The position numbers were made by a program, and so were the translations under genes. From a virus: a DNA stretch of 41,306 bases. Location of the stretch: IMG/VR virus record IMGVR_UViG_3300044568_003994, positions 1 to 41,306 of that record. One strand, written 5' to 3'. The notes under the pieces are model-generated. The model was given only the letters and a program-made list of their open reading frames with translations, was not told the origin of the DNA and made no database searches. This document shows positions 22,410 through 30,899 of this stretch, piece by piece (the stretch's first letter is position 1; each line of letters begins with the position of its first letter).

Positions 22410-22961
22410 ATGGCGATTGAAGATATAGCATTAAAATCAATGAGAAAGATTGAAGAAAAACAAACCCAAGGTGACAAAATTAAAAGCAAGGCTGGTCTTG
22501 TTATAAATATATTTGCAGCATTATTGGCTGCTAACACTTATATTGGTAGTAGTCTTAATAGTACTATTATGAACAATACCATAAAGGCTAATGATTTATG
22601 GAATTTTTATCAGGCTAAGAGTATTAAACAGACTAGTTATGAATTAGCAGCTCAACAAGTAGCTGATAAATCATTAGCTGCTGAGTTTATGGCTAAGGCT
22701 CATAGTTATGAGAGTGATCCAAAGACCGGAGAGGGGAAAAAAGAATTATTTGCCTCCGCTAAGGCATTGGAAGCTGAACGCGATGTTGCTAAAACTAAAA
22801 CTCCTTGGATATCGTATGCCAGCACGGCATTTCAATTATCTATTGTGTTATTATCTACTAGTATATTATCGGCAAATATAATGTTATTTTTTGGTAGTTT
22901 TATAATGGCAGCAGCCGGCGTTGTATTAATGACACAAGGTATATGGCTCTGGATGTTATAA
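22410..22961 (+). CDS. DUF4337-like membrane protein
   Basis: 183 residues from ATG 22410, preferred because GGAG precedes it by 7 nt; an upstream ATG at 22398 is part of that site. One helix near the N-terminus (GLVINIFAALLAANTYIG), the phrase NDLWNFYQAKSIKQTSYE typical of DUF4337, and two C-terminal helices. Such proteins are found in bacteria and phages; function is unknown. Confidence 0.75.
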   Translation: MAIEDIALKSMRKIEEKQTQGDKIKSKAGLVINIFAALLAANTYIGSSLNSTIMNNTIKANDLWNFYQAKSIKQTSYELAAQQVADKSLAAEFMAKAHSYESDPKTGEGKKELFASAKALEAERDVAKTKTPWISYASTAFQLSIVLLSTSILSANIMLFFGSFIMAAAGVVLMTQGIWLWML

Positions 22962-23064
22962 AAAGAATTCACCTAGGACCGTGGTAGTTACCACGCACGT
23001 GATAGGCGACTACTGCCTTTCGTTAGTACCAATTCGCTACTGGGAATCGATAAAAGTAGTAACT
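22962..23064. other. Structured intergenic region between convergent genes
   Basis: GC-rich island in AT-rich DNA: CGTGG/CCACG hairpin (22980-22995), and outer arms AGAATTCA (22964-22971) and TGAATTTCT (23071-23079) that almost match. It may be a bidirectional terminator or a structured RNA like those of the tRNA array. Confidence 0.4.
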
Positions 23065-23268
23065 CTATAATGAATTTCTATTATAAAATTTATGTTTATG
23101 CCAAAAAGAACGTGGACCCATTAACCTTTTTGGGGCATGTAGGATCGTTAATGTAACTGCTCCTATACTTATAAATAAGAGACTTACTATCGCCCATACT
23201 GATAAAAATATTAGTACTGGTATGGTCATTAATCCAAATGACGAAATTGGTCTACTTATTGATTTCAT
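23065..23268 (-). CDS. Small two-helix membrane protein
   Basis: 67 residues with a hydrophobic stretch LMTIPVLIFLSVWAIVSLLF continuing to about residue 45 and a basic, His-containing tail. Starts inside the upstream 48-aa gene (17-nt overlap). Function unknown. Confidence 0.65.
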   Translation of the reverse strand: MKSISRPISSFGLMTIPVLIFLSVWAIVSLLFISIGAVTLTILHAPKRLMGPRSFWHKHKFYNRNSL

Positions 23269-23398
23269 TTTGTTCTCCTATGTTATATATCCAATCTTTA
23301 AATTCAGCGAATGTCATATCACTTGGCATGATGTATGAAAGGCATTCGATAGATTCTTTCATTCTTTCTAAATCAAAATTAACAGTGGTGTCTGTCAT
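23252..23398 (-). CDS. Small hypothetical protein (48 aa)
   Basis: Starts MTDTTVNFDLERMKESIECL; acidic, with FAEFKDWIYNIGE near its end. It begins 7 nt from the cyclase stop and overlaps the next gene, so it is in the cyclase transcript. Confidence 0.6.
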   Translation of the reverse strand: MTDTTVNFDLERMKESIECLSYIMPSDMTFAEFKDWIYNIGEQNEINK

Positions 23399-23404
23399 AA
23401 TTTT

Positions 23405-25453
23405 CTACTTGCTCGTTGCTACAAAGGTACCTTGCCATTCTTTCGGGAAAGATTTATCACTCATATATCCTGCAATTCTTTTACGCATCATCTCATAATA
23501 GTAATCTAATTCACCATTAAAAGATCCCGTTAGATCCATACACATAGTACTGGCATATGCCCATTCTTGTTTACAATAATGCTTAAACATCTTATTATGA
23601 ACAGTTCTAGCATTTGCAAATTCCAATTTAGTATATCTATCTGGTTGTAATACTGTATAGATATCTAATCCAACAGTTTTACCTTTAACAGCAATATTAT
23701 CTAACTTAATAACAAAATAATCATTTTTAACCAGTTTAGCAGTTTCTGGACCAATAATCAACAATACTCCGTAAGATTTAGTCTGTCCTTCTAAACGTGC
23801 TGCAGTACTGACACTATCACCCAATACATCATAACCAAATCTATCTTTGGAACCAATGTTGCCAATTAATGTTTGTCCAGTATTGACACCTGCGCCCATA
23901 CCAATAATTGGTTTACCTTTTGCTACCAGAGATTCATTGAACCCAGTAACTGCTTCAATCATTTCTAAAGCAGTTTTAACAGCATTTTTAGCATGAAATT
24001 CGTCATCCAATGGAGCACCATGAACGTGTAAACTTGCGTCGCCGATAAACTTAATGATACAGCCATCATTTTTTAATACTGGTACTGATATAGCTGTCAT
24101 ATAATCATTCATGATAGAAGTGAGTCCTTCTACATCATCACCATATGATTCACCCAATGTAGTAAATCCACGTAAGTCTGTCATAACAATTGAAAGTTCT
24201 TTTCTCTCACCACCAAGTTTAATCAGTTCAGGGTTCTTTTGTAAACGTTCTACCATAACTGGAGAAACATATGAGCCAAATTGTTTTTTAATTTGTAATT
24301 TTTGATTTAGTTCAGTTAGGAACTTTACCGTAAATGCATGCCCATAAACGCCAACTATGGCAATAACGACAAATGTACTATCAAGTAAAAACCAATAGGT
24401 ATTAAACAAATAACTTACTATTGGGTGAATGCTTCCAATAATTCCCAGTACAATAATGAAACCATATTTCCATCTAATTAGAATGATTGACGATATACAT
24501 AAAAGTATAACAGTTAATGCTTCTGCCATCAAGCTCCATTCTGGTCTTGATATGTTAGTGCCTTTAACAACTGTATCTAAAATTGCTGCTTGAACATAAT
24601 GTGGAAAGACTGATCCAGCAGAAGTTGCAACGGGGTTGTTGAGCCCTTTTGCAGTGAGTCCAACAACGACGATGCTGGAACCAAAGGACTCTGGGAGTTT
24701 AACTGATGAATGTTCACTAAAGGTTGTTGGTTTAAGCCAAATGCGACCGATGTCGTCTGTTTGTATTTTTCCAAATTTTGGTATTCTAACTGCTTGGATT
24801 GATCCATTGAAAACTTTAACTTGGAATGATGGGTCGCCTGATGCAACACGCAAGGTTTCGAGACTGATACTCGGATACAATAATCCTTTGGAAGAGACCA
24901 CCATTGGGATTCGTCTGGTAACGCCATCGATTTCCGGGATGGTATTAACAACACCAATACCAGCAGCACTGTTGTTAAATTCTTCAATATTGGGTTCGAT
25001 ATTTTCATAAGATATTCCTGGATTGCCATCACCGATTACGGATACTCCTGGACGAAACGGCAGAAAAGTTTGTGTTATTGGTTCATCCGTTGCTGTTTGA
25101 GGTAAAACAACTGGGTATTCTGCTAATGTGTTAGCTAATATATCATCCTTACCAAACCTATCATTTTCCGGCATGTATATATTAAATACCACCAACCCAG
25201 CACCGTGTTCATATAACTCTTTAATAAGATTAGCATATTGATCACGTGGAAATGGAAACTGTCCTTTTTGTCGAAGAGTTTCATCATCTATGTTTACAAT
25301 TTGAATATCTGATTTTGTAATATTTTGAGTTAATAAAGTATCAAAATAACGTAACCTTATACTTTCTACAAACGACGGGTCTATAAACCTAATAGAGATT
25401 ACTAGGGATAATGTTAATAATGCTAGCCATGGTGATAATAATATTTTCTTCAT
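23405..25453 (-). CDS. CHASE2-domain class III adenylate cyclase
   Basis: 682 residues: one N-terminal helix (about 8-22), an extracytoplasmic CHASE2 sensor (about 35-300), three helices (308-327, 331-350, 355-375) and a class III cyclase domain (about 415-600). Metal ligands Asp426 (MTDLRGFT) and Asp472 (FIGDAS) are present; Lys468 and Asp542 match the ATP-selecting pair, and Arg553 is kept. The transition-state Asn is Ser549 (GDSVST). It should make cAMP in response to an envelope signal; the Asn to Ser change may lower activity. Downstream of pqqA and rimK in the same direction. Confidence 0.92.
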   Translation of the reverse strand: MKKILLSPWLALLTLSLVISIRFIDPSFVESIRLRYFDTLLTQNITKSDIQIVNIDDETLRQKGQFPFPRDQYANLIKELYEHGAGLVVFNIYMPENDRFGKDDILANTLAEYPVVLPQTATDEPITQTFLPFRPGVSVIGDGNPGISYENIEPNIEEFNNSAAGIGVVNTIPEIDGVTRRIPMVVSSKGLLYPSISLETLRVASGDPSFQVKVFNGSIQAVRIPKFGKIQTDDIGRIWLKPTTFSEHSSVKLPESFGSSIVVVGLTAKGLNNPVATSAGSVFPHYVQAAILDTVVKGTNISRPEWSLMAEALTVILLCISSIILIRWKYGFIIVLGIIGSIHPIVSYLFNTYWFLLDSTFVVIAIVGVYGHAFTVKFLTELNQKLQIKKQFGSYVSPVMVERLQKNPELIKLGGERKELSIVMTDLRGFTTLGESYGDDVEGLTSIMNDYMTAISVPVLKNDGCIIKFIGDASLHVHGAPLDDEFHAKNAVKTALEMIEAVTGFNESLVAKGKPIIGMGAGVNTGQTLIGNIGSKDRFGYDVLGDSVSTAARLEGQTKSYGVLLIIGPETAKLVKNDYFVIKLDNIAVKGKTVGLDIYTVLQPDRYTKLEFANARTVHNKMFKHYCKQEWAYASTMCMDLTGSFNGELDYYYEMMRKRIAGYMSDKSFPKEWQGTFVATSK

Positions 25454-25461
25454 ATGAGTAT

Positions 25462-26334
25462 TTATTTTAGTTTGTCTACTATGAAATCAGCTATTGAATC
25501 AGCTACCTTTACGTGACAGTATTGATCAAAGCCAATAAACCCTGGATTTGAATTAGCCTCGCAAACTCTAAAACCACGAGGATCAAATAATAGGTCAATT
25601 CCGGCAATATCTAGTCCTAGCATGTTGGCAGTTTTCAACGCGATTTCTTCTATTTCTGGGGTGACTGGATATACCTCACCAACCCCGCCTTTTGTTATGT
25701 TTGCTCGAAAATCACCCGATGGGGCGGATCTCTTCATGGCGCCTAACACCTTCCCTCCAACTACAAATACTCGTAAATCTTCGCCTGGTCTGTGGCCGAG
25801 GTATTCTTGCACTATTAATGATTTATCATTTCCTAAATCATCGATAAATTCAATTATACGTTTGTATTCTTTGGCAGATTCACATAAGTATACGCCTTCA
25901 CCAAAACTACCAACCACTACTTTTACCACACAGGGAAACTTTATTATATCAGTTACTAGGGTATTTGTCAATGGAGATTTTACCAACATAGTAGTTGGTA
26001 CGGGGATTCCAGCTGCACTGAGCATTTCTCCAGTTTGAAATTTATCACGTACGATATCTACACTATTACTGCTATTAACACAAGCAATACCAGCTAGTTC
26101 AAAATATCTAATGACTGCTAGTTCGGCTCTAGTTATACCAGCTCCCAATCTTGGAAGTACAATCTTGGGCAATTCAAATGGTTCACCATTGTAATAAATT
26201 TTATCATTAATCACAAGATCTAAAGAATTGAACTGACATACCCGTGCTTTAATATTTCTGTTTTTGAAGCTGTTTAATAAGTTAATTGTTTCGTATTCGT
26301 CTTTTTTTGATTTTGTTAATATTAAAACAGTCAT
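25462..26334 (-). CDS. RimK-like ATP-grasp ligase
   Basis: 290 residues. PRLGAGITRAELAVIRYFE near 65-83, the DKFQTGEML lid region, FPCVVKVVVGSFGEGV (ATP-binding), VQEYLG, DLRVFVVGGKVLGAMKR and the metal-binding end CEANSNPGF. RimK-type enzymes add glutamate to proteins such as ribosomal protein S6 or make gamma-glutamyl peptides. Ribosome binding site aaggaaaac. The substrate in the phage context is unknown; bS21 or PqqA-linked peptides cannot be judged. Confidence 0.9.
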   Translation of the reverse strand: MTVLILTKSKKDEYETINLLNSFKNRNIKARVCQFNSLDLVINDKIYYNGEPFELPKIVLPRLGAGITRAELAVIRYFELAGIACVNSSNSVDIVRDKFQTGEMLSAAGIPVPTTMLVKSPLTNTLVTDIIKFPCVVKVVVGSFGEGVYLCESAKEYKRIIEFIDDLGNDKSLIVQEYLGHRPGEDLRVFVVGGKVLGAMKRSAPSGDFRANITKGGVGEVYPVTPEIEEIALKTANMLGLDIAGIDLLFDPRGFRVCEANSNPGFIGFDQYCHVKVADSIADFIVDKLK

Positions 26335-26350
26335 TGTTTTCCTTTATGAA

Positions 26351-26369
26351 ATGGGTGCCATACACCCAT
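26351..26369 (-). terminator. Stem-loop after pqqA
   Basis: ATGGGTG/CACCCAT, 7-bp perfect stem with 5-nt loop, 7 nt past the pqqA stop. The following T-run is only three bases, so it may attenuate or protect the mRNA end rather than terminate. Confidence 0.5.
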
Positions 26370-26375
26370 CCAAAA

Positions 26376-26450
26376 TTATCTATTGGCTATATAAAGGGTT
26401 ACTTCAAAGCCTAGTCTAATATCATTGTATGTTGGGGTTGACCAAATCAT
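26376..26450 (-). CDS. pqqA: PQQ precursor peptide PqqA
   Basis: A 24-residue gene in the gap between the curlin-like gene and rimK. It reads [20 protein letters not shown] and ends IANR. It matches the PqqA pattern MW.KP...D.R.G.EVT.Y..NR, with the crosslinked pair Glu16 and Tyr20 in exact register (ExxxY). PqqA is the ribosomal substrate that PqqD/PqqE and others convert to pyrroloquinoline quinone, the cofactor of methanol dehydrogenases. Ribosome binding site ggag 7 nt before the ATG; ATAAATAC motif 30 nt upstream. No pqqBCDE in the window, so host enzymes would process it. Confidence 0.93.
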   Translation of the reverse strand: MIWSTPTYNDIRLGFEVTLYIANR

Positions 26451-26491
26451 AGTATTTCTCCATAAGTTGTTTAGCACTTGTATTTATTTTA

Positions 26492-27619
26492 TTATTGCTG
26501 TTGTACTGAAATCTTAGGACATCCACCAGCGGTGGCACAATTGAACTGAATTGAATATGATTGGGAAGTTGAGCCTGCTTGTGATAGACTTAAATCAGTT
26601 GGTTGACCGGACAATTCAACATTGGCCATATGATTTCCACTACCTTGCTGATTTATATCAACATTTTTATTACCACCTGTTAGTGATACTTCAATGGATT
26701 GATTTCCAGAACCAGATTGACTGGTAATTAATGAATTGTTATTTCCATTTATTGCACCAAATATTTGCTTGGTCCCTCCGGTATTCTGTTGGGATAGGTT
26801 TGCCGTATTATTATTTCCCGATATGGTCAACTCGGTAAAGTTTGTCATATTATTACCCGTTGCTGTTTCATTAATGTTTACGGTATTATTTGACCCATTG
26901 CCGGAATAATTTACATAGTTGTTCTTACTACCAGTTTGATTTACCGTGATGGTGTTGGCATTTCCTATTTGGTTTATATAAACTTGTGTATCGCTTGATG
27001 TTCTATTGACAAAAGTTTGTACTTGGGCGACATTAGCAGGACTCGCGCTAAAACTGGCACTACTTCCACCGCAGCATAAACTTGGTGCTGATGTATATGT
27101 TTGACCAGCTGCTAATGGAGTAGTTGACCAAGTTGCAGCAGCGGCATCAACTTGTTCTACTGTGGGATTTAATGTTCCTGTCCATGATACTCCTGCTGTA
27201 TTACTCATGCCCGTCGTAGTGCTGAATAACTGCCCTGTATTATTATCATATCCAACAAAGAAGAAATATCCAGTGCCCATATTAATAATATGACCAATCC
27301 CCATTATAGCTTTTTGAGTTCCGCTAGCATCGTATTGAATAGCCTTCCAGGGATTTGTAGAATTTTGAACACCATTCACCATGTTAGGAACGAATGATAT
27401 ATAATCACCAGTCGCCCATGATAATCTTCCAGTCGTCCATGGTATTTTATATGCCGTTCCTGGATTTTTGCTATAAATTTGACAAGTTGACGTATACATA
27501 CACGCACTAACATTCCATTGACTGTCCGCAACTTGAAATTTACTATATTTTGTATCAGAAAATGTTGTCGCTTCAGCAACACTAGAAAGTAAAAGTATTA
27601 ACAATAATAACCAATTCAT
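26492..27619 (-). CDS. Curlin-repeat protein with N-terminal extension
   Basis: 375 residues. Signal peptide (MNWLLLLILLLSSVAEA), a ~180-residue N-terminal domain of unknown type, then curlin-like repeats from about 200: TQVYINQIGNANTITVNQTG, NNTVNINETATGNN, NQSIEVSLTGGNKNVDINQQG, each with the Gln/Asn...Gly..Asn spacing of amyloid curlins. Two Cys near the C-terminus. It is probably a secreted amyloid or adhesin exported through CsgG. ATGA overlap with the FecR-domain gene. Confidence 0.85.
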   Translation of the reverse strand: MNWLLLLILLLSSVAEATTFSDTKYSKFQVADSQWNVSACMYTSTCQIYSKNPGTAYKIPWTTGRLSWATGDYISFVPNMVNGVQNSTNPWKAIQYDASGTQKAIMGIGHIINMGTGYFFFVGYDNNTGQLFSTTTGMSNTAGVSWTGTLNPTVEQVDAAAATWSTTPLAAGQTYTSAPSLCCGGSSASFSASPANVAQVQTFVNRTSSDTQVYINQIGNANTITVNQTGSKNNYVNYSGNGSNNTVNINETATGNNMTNFTELTISGNNNTANLSQQNTGGTKQIFGAINGNNNSLITSQSGSGNQSIEVSLTGGNKNVDINQQGSGNHMANVELSGQPTDLSLSQAGSTSQSYSIQFNCATAGGCPKISVQQQ

Positions 27620-28713
27620 GGGGCTTTTATCACTCCTGTATTTTGTTTAATGTTAACAATATTTCCACCTGGGCTACCATCTCCTAGTATAATACTTGCT
27701 GGAGTGTCGTCCTGTATAATAGAAACATATGTATTGGAATTATACCCGCTGGTCTTGACTTCTGTATAATGTTGATTTTCTGTATAGCGGAACGCTATAC
27801 CTTTTCCCTTGCTGGCATCAGTAGATTCGCCTGGTTTATCCCATATAACGCATATACTGGTAGCTGGGTTACATCCATTCAATCCAGCTAGTTCCATCAT
27901 CCGGAGTATCCTAGCATTTTCCATATCTTCCTCTGTTTTAGCAACCATGTTTGCTAATCTCCTTGCCGCCTCTGCTTCCATTTCTTCTTTTTCTTTATCT
28001 TGCGGAGATTTGCTTGATTCCTTTATGGCATTTTGAACTTCTATCGGTTTTACGATAATGAGATTATTAGAAATCTTAGCCTCGACTGTATTTACTATAA
28101 TGGGAGGAGTTGGGCTCATGGTGGCGCTTTGTACATAGGTCGCTTGAAACGCCATATCGAGTGAGACTTTTCCAGACATAGTTTCAACCTCTATTTTACC
28201 AACTTTACACTTATTTTCTTCTAACTCATACTTCTTGACATCTTTGTCATCTTTACAGCTTGGTACAAGCATTATCAAAGATTGTCCGGCCTCATCTACT
28301 GTCATGGAGAAGTCTGTACCACGAACTGCTATAGTTGCCGTTGGTGTTTTAATTCCAACGCGTTGTGGGTTGTTTTTTGCTATTTGCCCAGAGGTATAAC
28401 GGACGGTCCCCATGCCAACCTTCAGTGCTAATTTACCAGCATCTGATTGATTTGGATCAAAGACAAAATCGTCAATTACCAGTCTACTATTTTCAGTTAT
28501 TTTAACTTTAGTGTCGTCCTTGAATGTGATATTACTCACACAGTCTCCAGTGATGTAGGTATCCATACTTTCTATTACTGAGCCTTTCTCACCAGTGACT
28601 TTTTCTTTATTTCTTTCTACGTGACAGGCGGTTCCTTTCGTATCTACCACTGAGCCTATTCCGGCCCAGCTTAATGTAGAAACGAACATGAGAACCAACC
28701 CGTAGTGATACAT
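27616..28713 (-). CDS. FecR-domain secreted protein
   Basis: 365 residues. Signal peptide (to about 17), FecR-type beta domain with GTVRYTSGQ and IKTPTATIAVRGTDFSM (121-137), a charged coiled-coil (about 235-275) and a C-terminal segment with curlin-like spacing (TYVSIIQDD, GGNIVNIKQN). Such proteins accompany secreted-fibre systems. It sits between two curlin-like genes and is probably a fibre partner or anchor. Confidence 0.85.
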   Translation of the reverse strand: MYHYGLVLMFVSTLSWAGIGSVVDTKGTACHVERNKEKVTGEKGSVIESMDTYITGDCVSNITFKDDTKVKITENSRLVIDDFVFDPNQSDAGKLALKVGMGTVRYTSGQIAKNNPQRVGIKTPTATIAVRGTDFSMTVDEAGQSLIMLVPSCKDDKDVKKYELEENKCKVGKIEVETMSGKVSLDMAFQATYVQSATMSPTPPIIVNTVEAKISNNLIIVKPIEVQNAIKESSKSPQDKEKEEMEAEAARRLANMVAKTEEDMENARILRMMELAGLNGCNPATSICVIWDKPGESTDASKGKGIAFRYTENQHYTEVKTSGYNSNTYVSIIQDDTPASIILGDGSPGGNIVNIKQNTGVIKAP

Positions 28714-28719
28714 GAAATG

Positions 28720-29514
28720 CTATCTTACTATTGCGGTTTGTGGATCGACGATACTGGACGAACTTGAACGAACGGTTATTGTGTTATGGTCGCCGGTATT
28801 GGCTATATTGATAGTGGTATCATTTGACCCTTGTTGCTGTGTTGATATTGAGTTATAATCGCCGGTGATGGATTCTTCCAAAACGTGACCAATGGCTCCA
28901 GCCACATCAGTTTGTTCAACGTTGACAACGTTAGTATTACCAGTTATGTCTATGGTGCTAGACCCATTTGTACTAAATAAATTTTGTGTAATTTGGTTGT
29001 CATCACCAGTTACAGAGAGTTGGCTGGTTATATAATTACCAATAACAGTTTCGAGTGATAAATTACCATTTCCCACAAAGGATTCAGAAAATGAATTATG
29101 GTGATTATTTGTAAAAGTTGCATCTCCTACTACTAACTCAGTTGTATTATCGTCGCCGGTGACTGTGCTGAAATATGAGTTATTATTACCTTTTATATTA
29201 TATTGGGCCCAGTTATTATCACCGTGTTGAGTTATAACTAAACTATCGGAACTTCCCGTTACAGTTGCATAATTAAGTTCGCTTGCAGCTCCTGGGGTGT
29301 GTGTGGTAACGCCATCTGTACCAACGGTTGTTGACCCATTAATTCCCGCTACTGTATTTGTTCCGCCTACTTGTTCTATTGTTATTACATTGGTATTCCC
29401 TAATTGTTCAATATATACTTTATTGGGACCTGTTGCTGTTCCAACTGCTCCACTTATATTTGAAAAAAGTGCCACTAATGATACAACTAGAAATTTCGAT
29501 ATTATTCTTTTCAT
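28720..29514 (-). CDS. Curlin-repeat (CsgA/B-like) protein
   Basis: 264 residues. Signal peptide (MKRIISKFLVVSLVALFSNISG) and repeats with curlin spacing: KVYIEQLGNTNVITIEQVG, DSLVITQHGDNNWAQ, STIDITGNTNVVNVEQT, NSISTQQQGSNDTTI. Rich in Asn, Gln, Gly, Thr and without Cys. Probably the main or nucleating amyloid subunit. Lies directly after csgG. Confidence 0.88.
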   Translation of the reverse strand: MKRIISKFLVVSLVALFSNISGAVGTATGPNKVYIEQLGNTNVITIEQVGGTNTVAGINGSTTVGTDGVTTHTPGAASELNYATVTGSSDSLVITQHGDNNWAQYNIKGNNNSYFSTVTGDDNTTELVVGDATFTNNHHNSFSESFVGNGNLSLETVIGNYITSQLSVTGDDNQITQNLFSTNGSSTIDITGNTNVVNVEQTDVAGAIGHVLEESITGDYNSISTQQQGSNDTTINIANTGDHNTITVRSSSSSIVDPQTAIVR

Positions 29515-29559
29515 TGTACTTACATTATCTGAGTTTCCTCATATACGCTCCGTTTAATT

Positions 29560-30363
29560 TTATTCTTTGAAAGACCAATGACCTTTTCGAACACCCTCTT
29601 TTATAGTTTCTAATACAGCTGCCTGTATTGCTTTGTTAGTTGCTCGATTTATACTTTCATTGATACTTCCACCAAGTTCCGCTTCAATGGCTGTTGTGCC
29701 AGAATCCACGAATTTCAATACACTAAGTTTATCTACATAACTCAGTACAGTCTTTGTAATAGTAACACTGGTTAAAACTTCGCCAGTAGTTACCGACACT
29801 GTTCTTAAACTAATAGTCACTGTATCACTTTGGTATTGTGTCTCCCCTCCTATCCCAAATATTCTTACACCTGCTCCTCCAGTAATAGTATTTGAGTCGT
29901 ACCCGACGATTGCGCCTTCTGCTAAAATACCAGCAAAAGTTAATGCTGGCAATTGCACCGCTGCCTGACCTTGAAATTGTTCCCTAGCCTGACGGATCAT
30001 CTGTCTTTCTTTTATTAAATCTTCTAATCCAACCCGTTCTAATACTACGAACCACCTTGAACCACCTACGTCCTGAAGTGCTTTTATTAAATATGTTTCC
30101 GCTCCTTGTGTAACAGCCGAGCTTAAACTTGCTATGTTGGCTAACGATTTTCTTTGACCCGTTTTATCAGAAAATCCATACACTCCAATTGGAATTAATC
30201 CATTGGCCGGAGCAGCAATTATATTCTCATCCTTGATGAGATATTTACTTGCTTCAACGACTGGGTCATCAAATTGCTCGCCAGTGATCAAATTACGTAA
30301 AGCACTACCTGCCGCACATCCCTGAAGTAATAATATTATTGATAACAATATGATATTTTTCAT
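29560..30363 (-). CDS. csgG: Curli export channel CsgG
   Basis: 267 residues, full CsgG length. Lipobox LLQGC (Cys16), then IPIGVYGFSDKTGQRK, the ERVGLEDLIKERQMIR segment, ALTFAGILAEGAIVGYDSNT and GGETQYQSDTVTISLRTVSVTTGEV, matching CsgG block by block. CsgG forms a nonameric outer-membrane pore for unfolded curlins. Located 2 nt after csgF. CsgE is not visible. Confidence 0.95.
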   Translation of the reverse strand: MKNIILLSIILLLQGCAAGSALRNLITGEQFDDPVVEASKYLIKDENIIAAPANGLIPIGVYGFSDKTGQRKSLANIASLSSAVTQGAETYLIKALQDVGGSRWFVVLERVGLEDLIKERQMIRQAREQFQGQAAVQLPALTFAGILAEGAIVGYDSNTITGGAGVRIFGIGGETQYQSDTVTISLRTVSVTTGEVLTSVTITKTVLSYVDKLSVLKFVDSGTTAIEAELGGSINESINRATNKAIQAAVLETIKEGVRKGHWSFKE

Positions 30364-30365
30364 AA

Positions 30366-30848
30366 TTAGAAATAAAAAGTTCCTGATGGTACTTTTATTA
30401 TTGTTGTTTGGCTTGGGTTACTGTTATTGGTTATGTGTAGGATGATCATCCCAGAATCTGAACCATCGCCTAGTGACCAAGAAACCGTGTTGCCACCCAA
30501 ATCAGGTATGGTTCCACACACTGCTCCGGGTGTAGTACATGGGGCTGCTCCTTCCCCAAACATACTGTTTGTTAATTGTTGAGCGAGTTGTGAATAAATT
30601 CTTGATTCTAAGTTGGCTAGGAATTTTGCCTGTGGGGTATTTTCAGCTGCTGCTTTCTGCTCTGCCTTTTGAGCATCTTCTGCCGCTTTCTTTTTCTCAG
30701 CTGCTTGGGTCTCTAATTGGTTTATTGTTAGCACATGTTGGCTATAGCCAGAACCATTAAATGATGGGCTATTAAATTGGTACGATAATTCAGCAGAATA
30801 TATGTTTGTACTTAACAGTAGTATAATTATACCTAGTAGTTTATTCAT
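30366..30848 (-). CDS. csgF: Curli assembly factor CsgF
   Basis: 160 residues from the ATG at 30848, chosen because ggggag lies 9 nt upstream; an in-frame upstream ATG adds 12 residues with no site. Signal peptide ending IYSA, then ELSYQFNSPSFNGSGY (compare ELVYQPVNPSFGG), an Ala/Lys-rich coiled coil, FLANLESRIYSQLAQQLTNSMFG, and a C-terminal beta domain. CsgF couples nucleation to the CsgG pore. Confidence 0.9.
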   Translation of the reverse strand: MNKLLGIIILLLSTNIYSAELSYQFNSPSFNGSGYSQHVLTINQLETQAAEKKKAAEDAQKAEQKAAAENTPQAKFLANLESRIYSQLAQQLTNSMFGEGAAPCTTPGAVCGTIPDLGGNTVSWSLGDGSDSGMIILHITNNSNPSQTTIIKVPSGTFYF

Positions 30849-30899
30849 AGTGGTTGCTCCCCTTATATATTTACAGGGAAACAACCGTTAATAATACTG

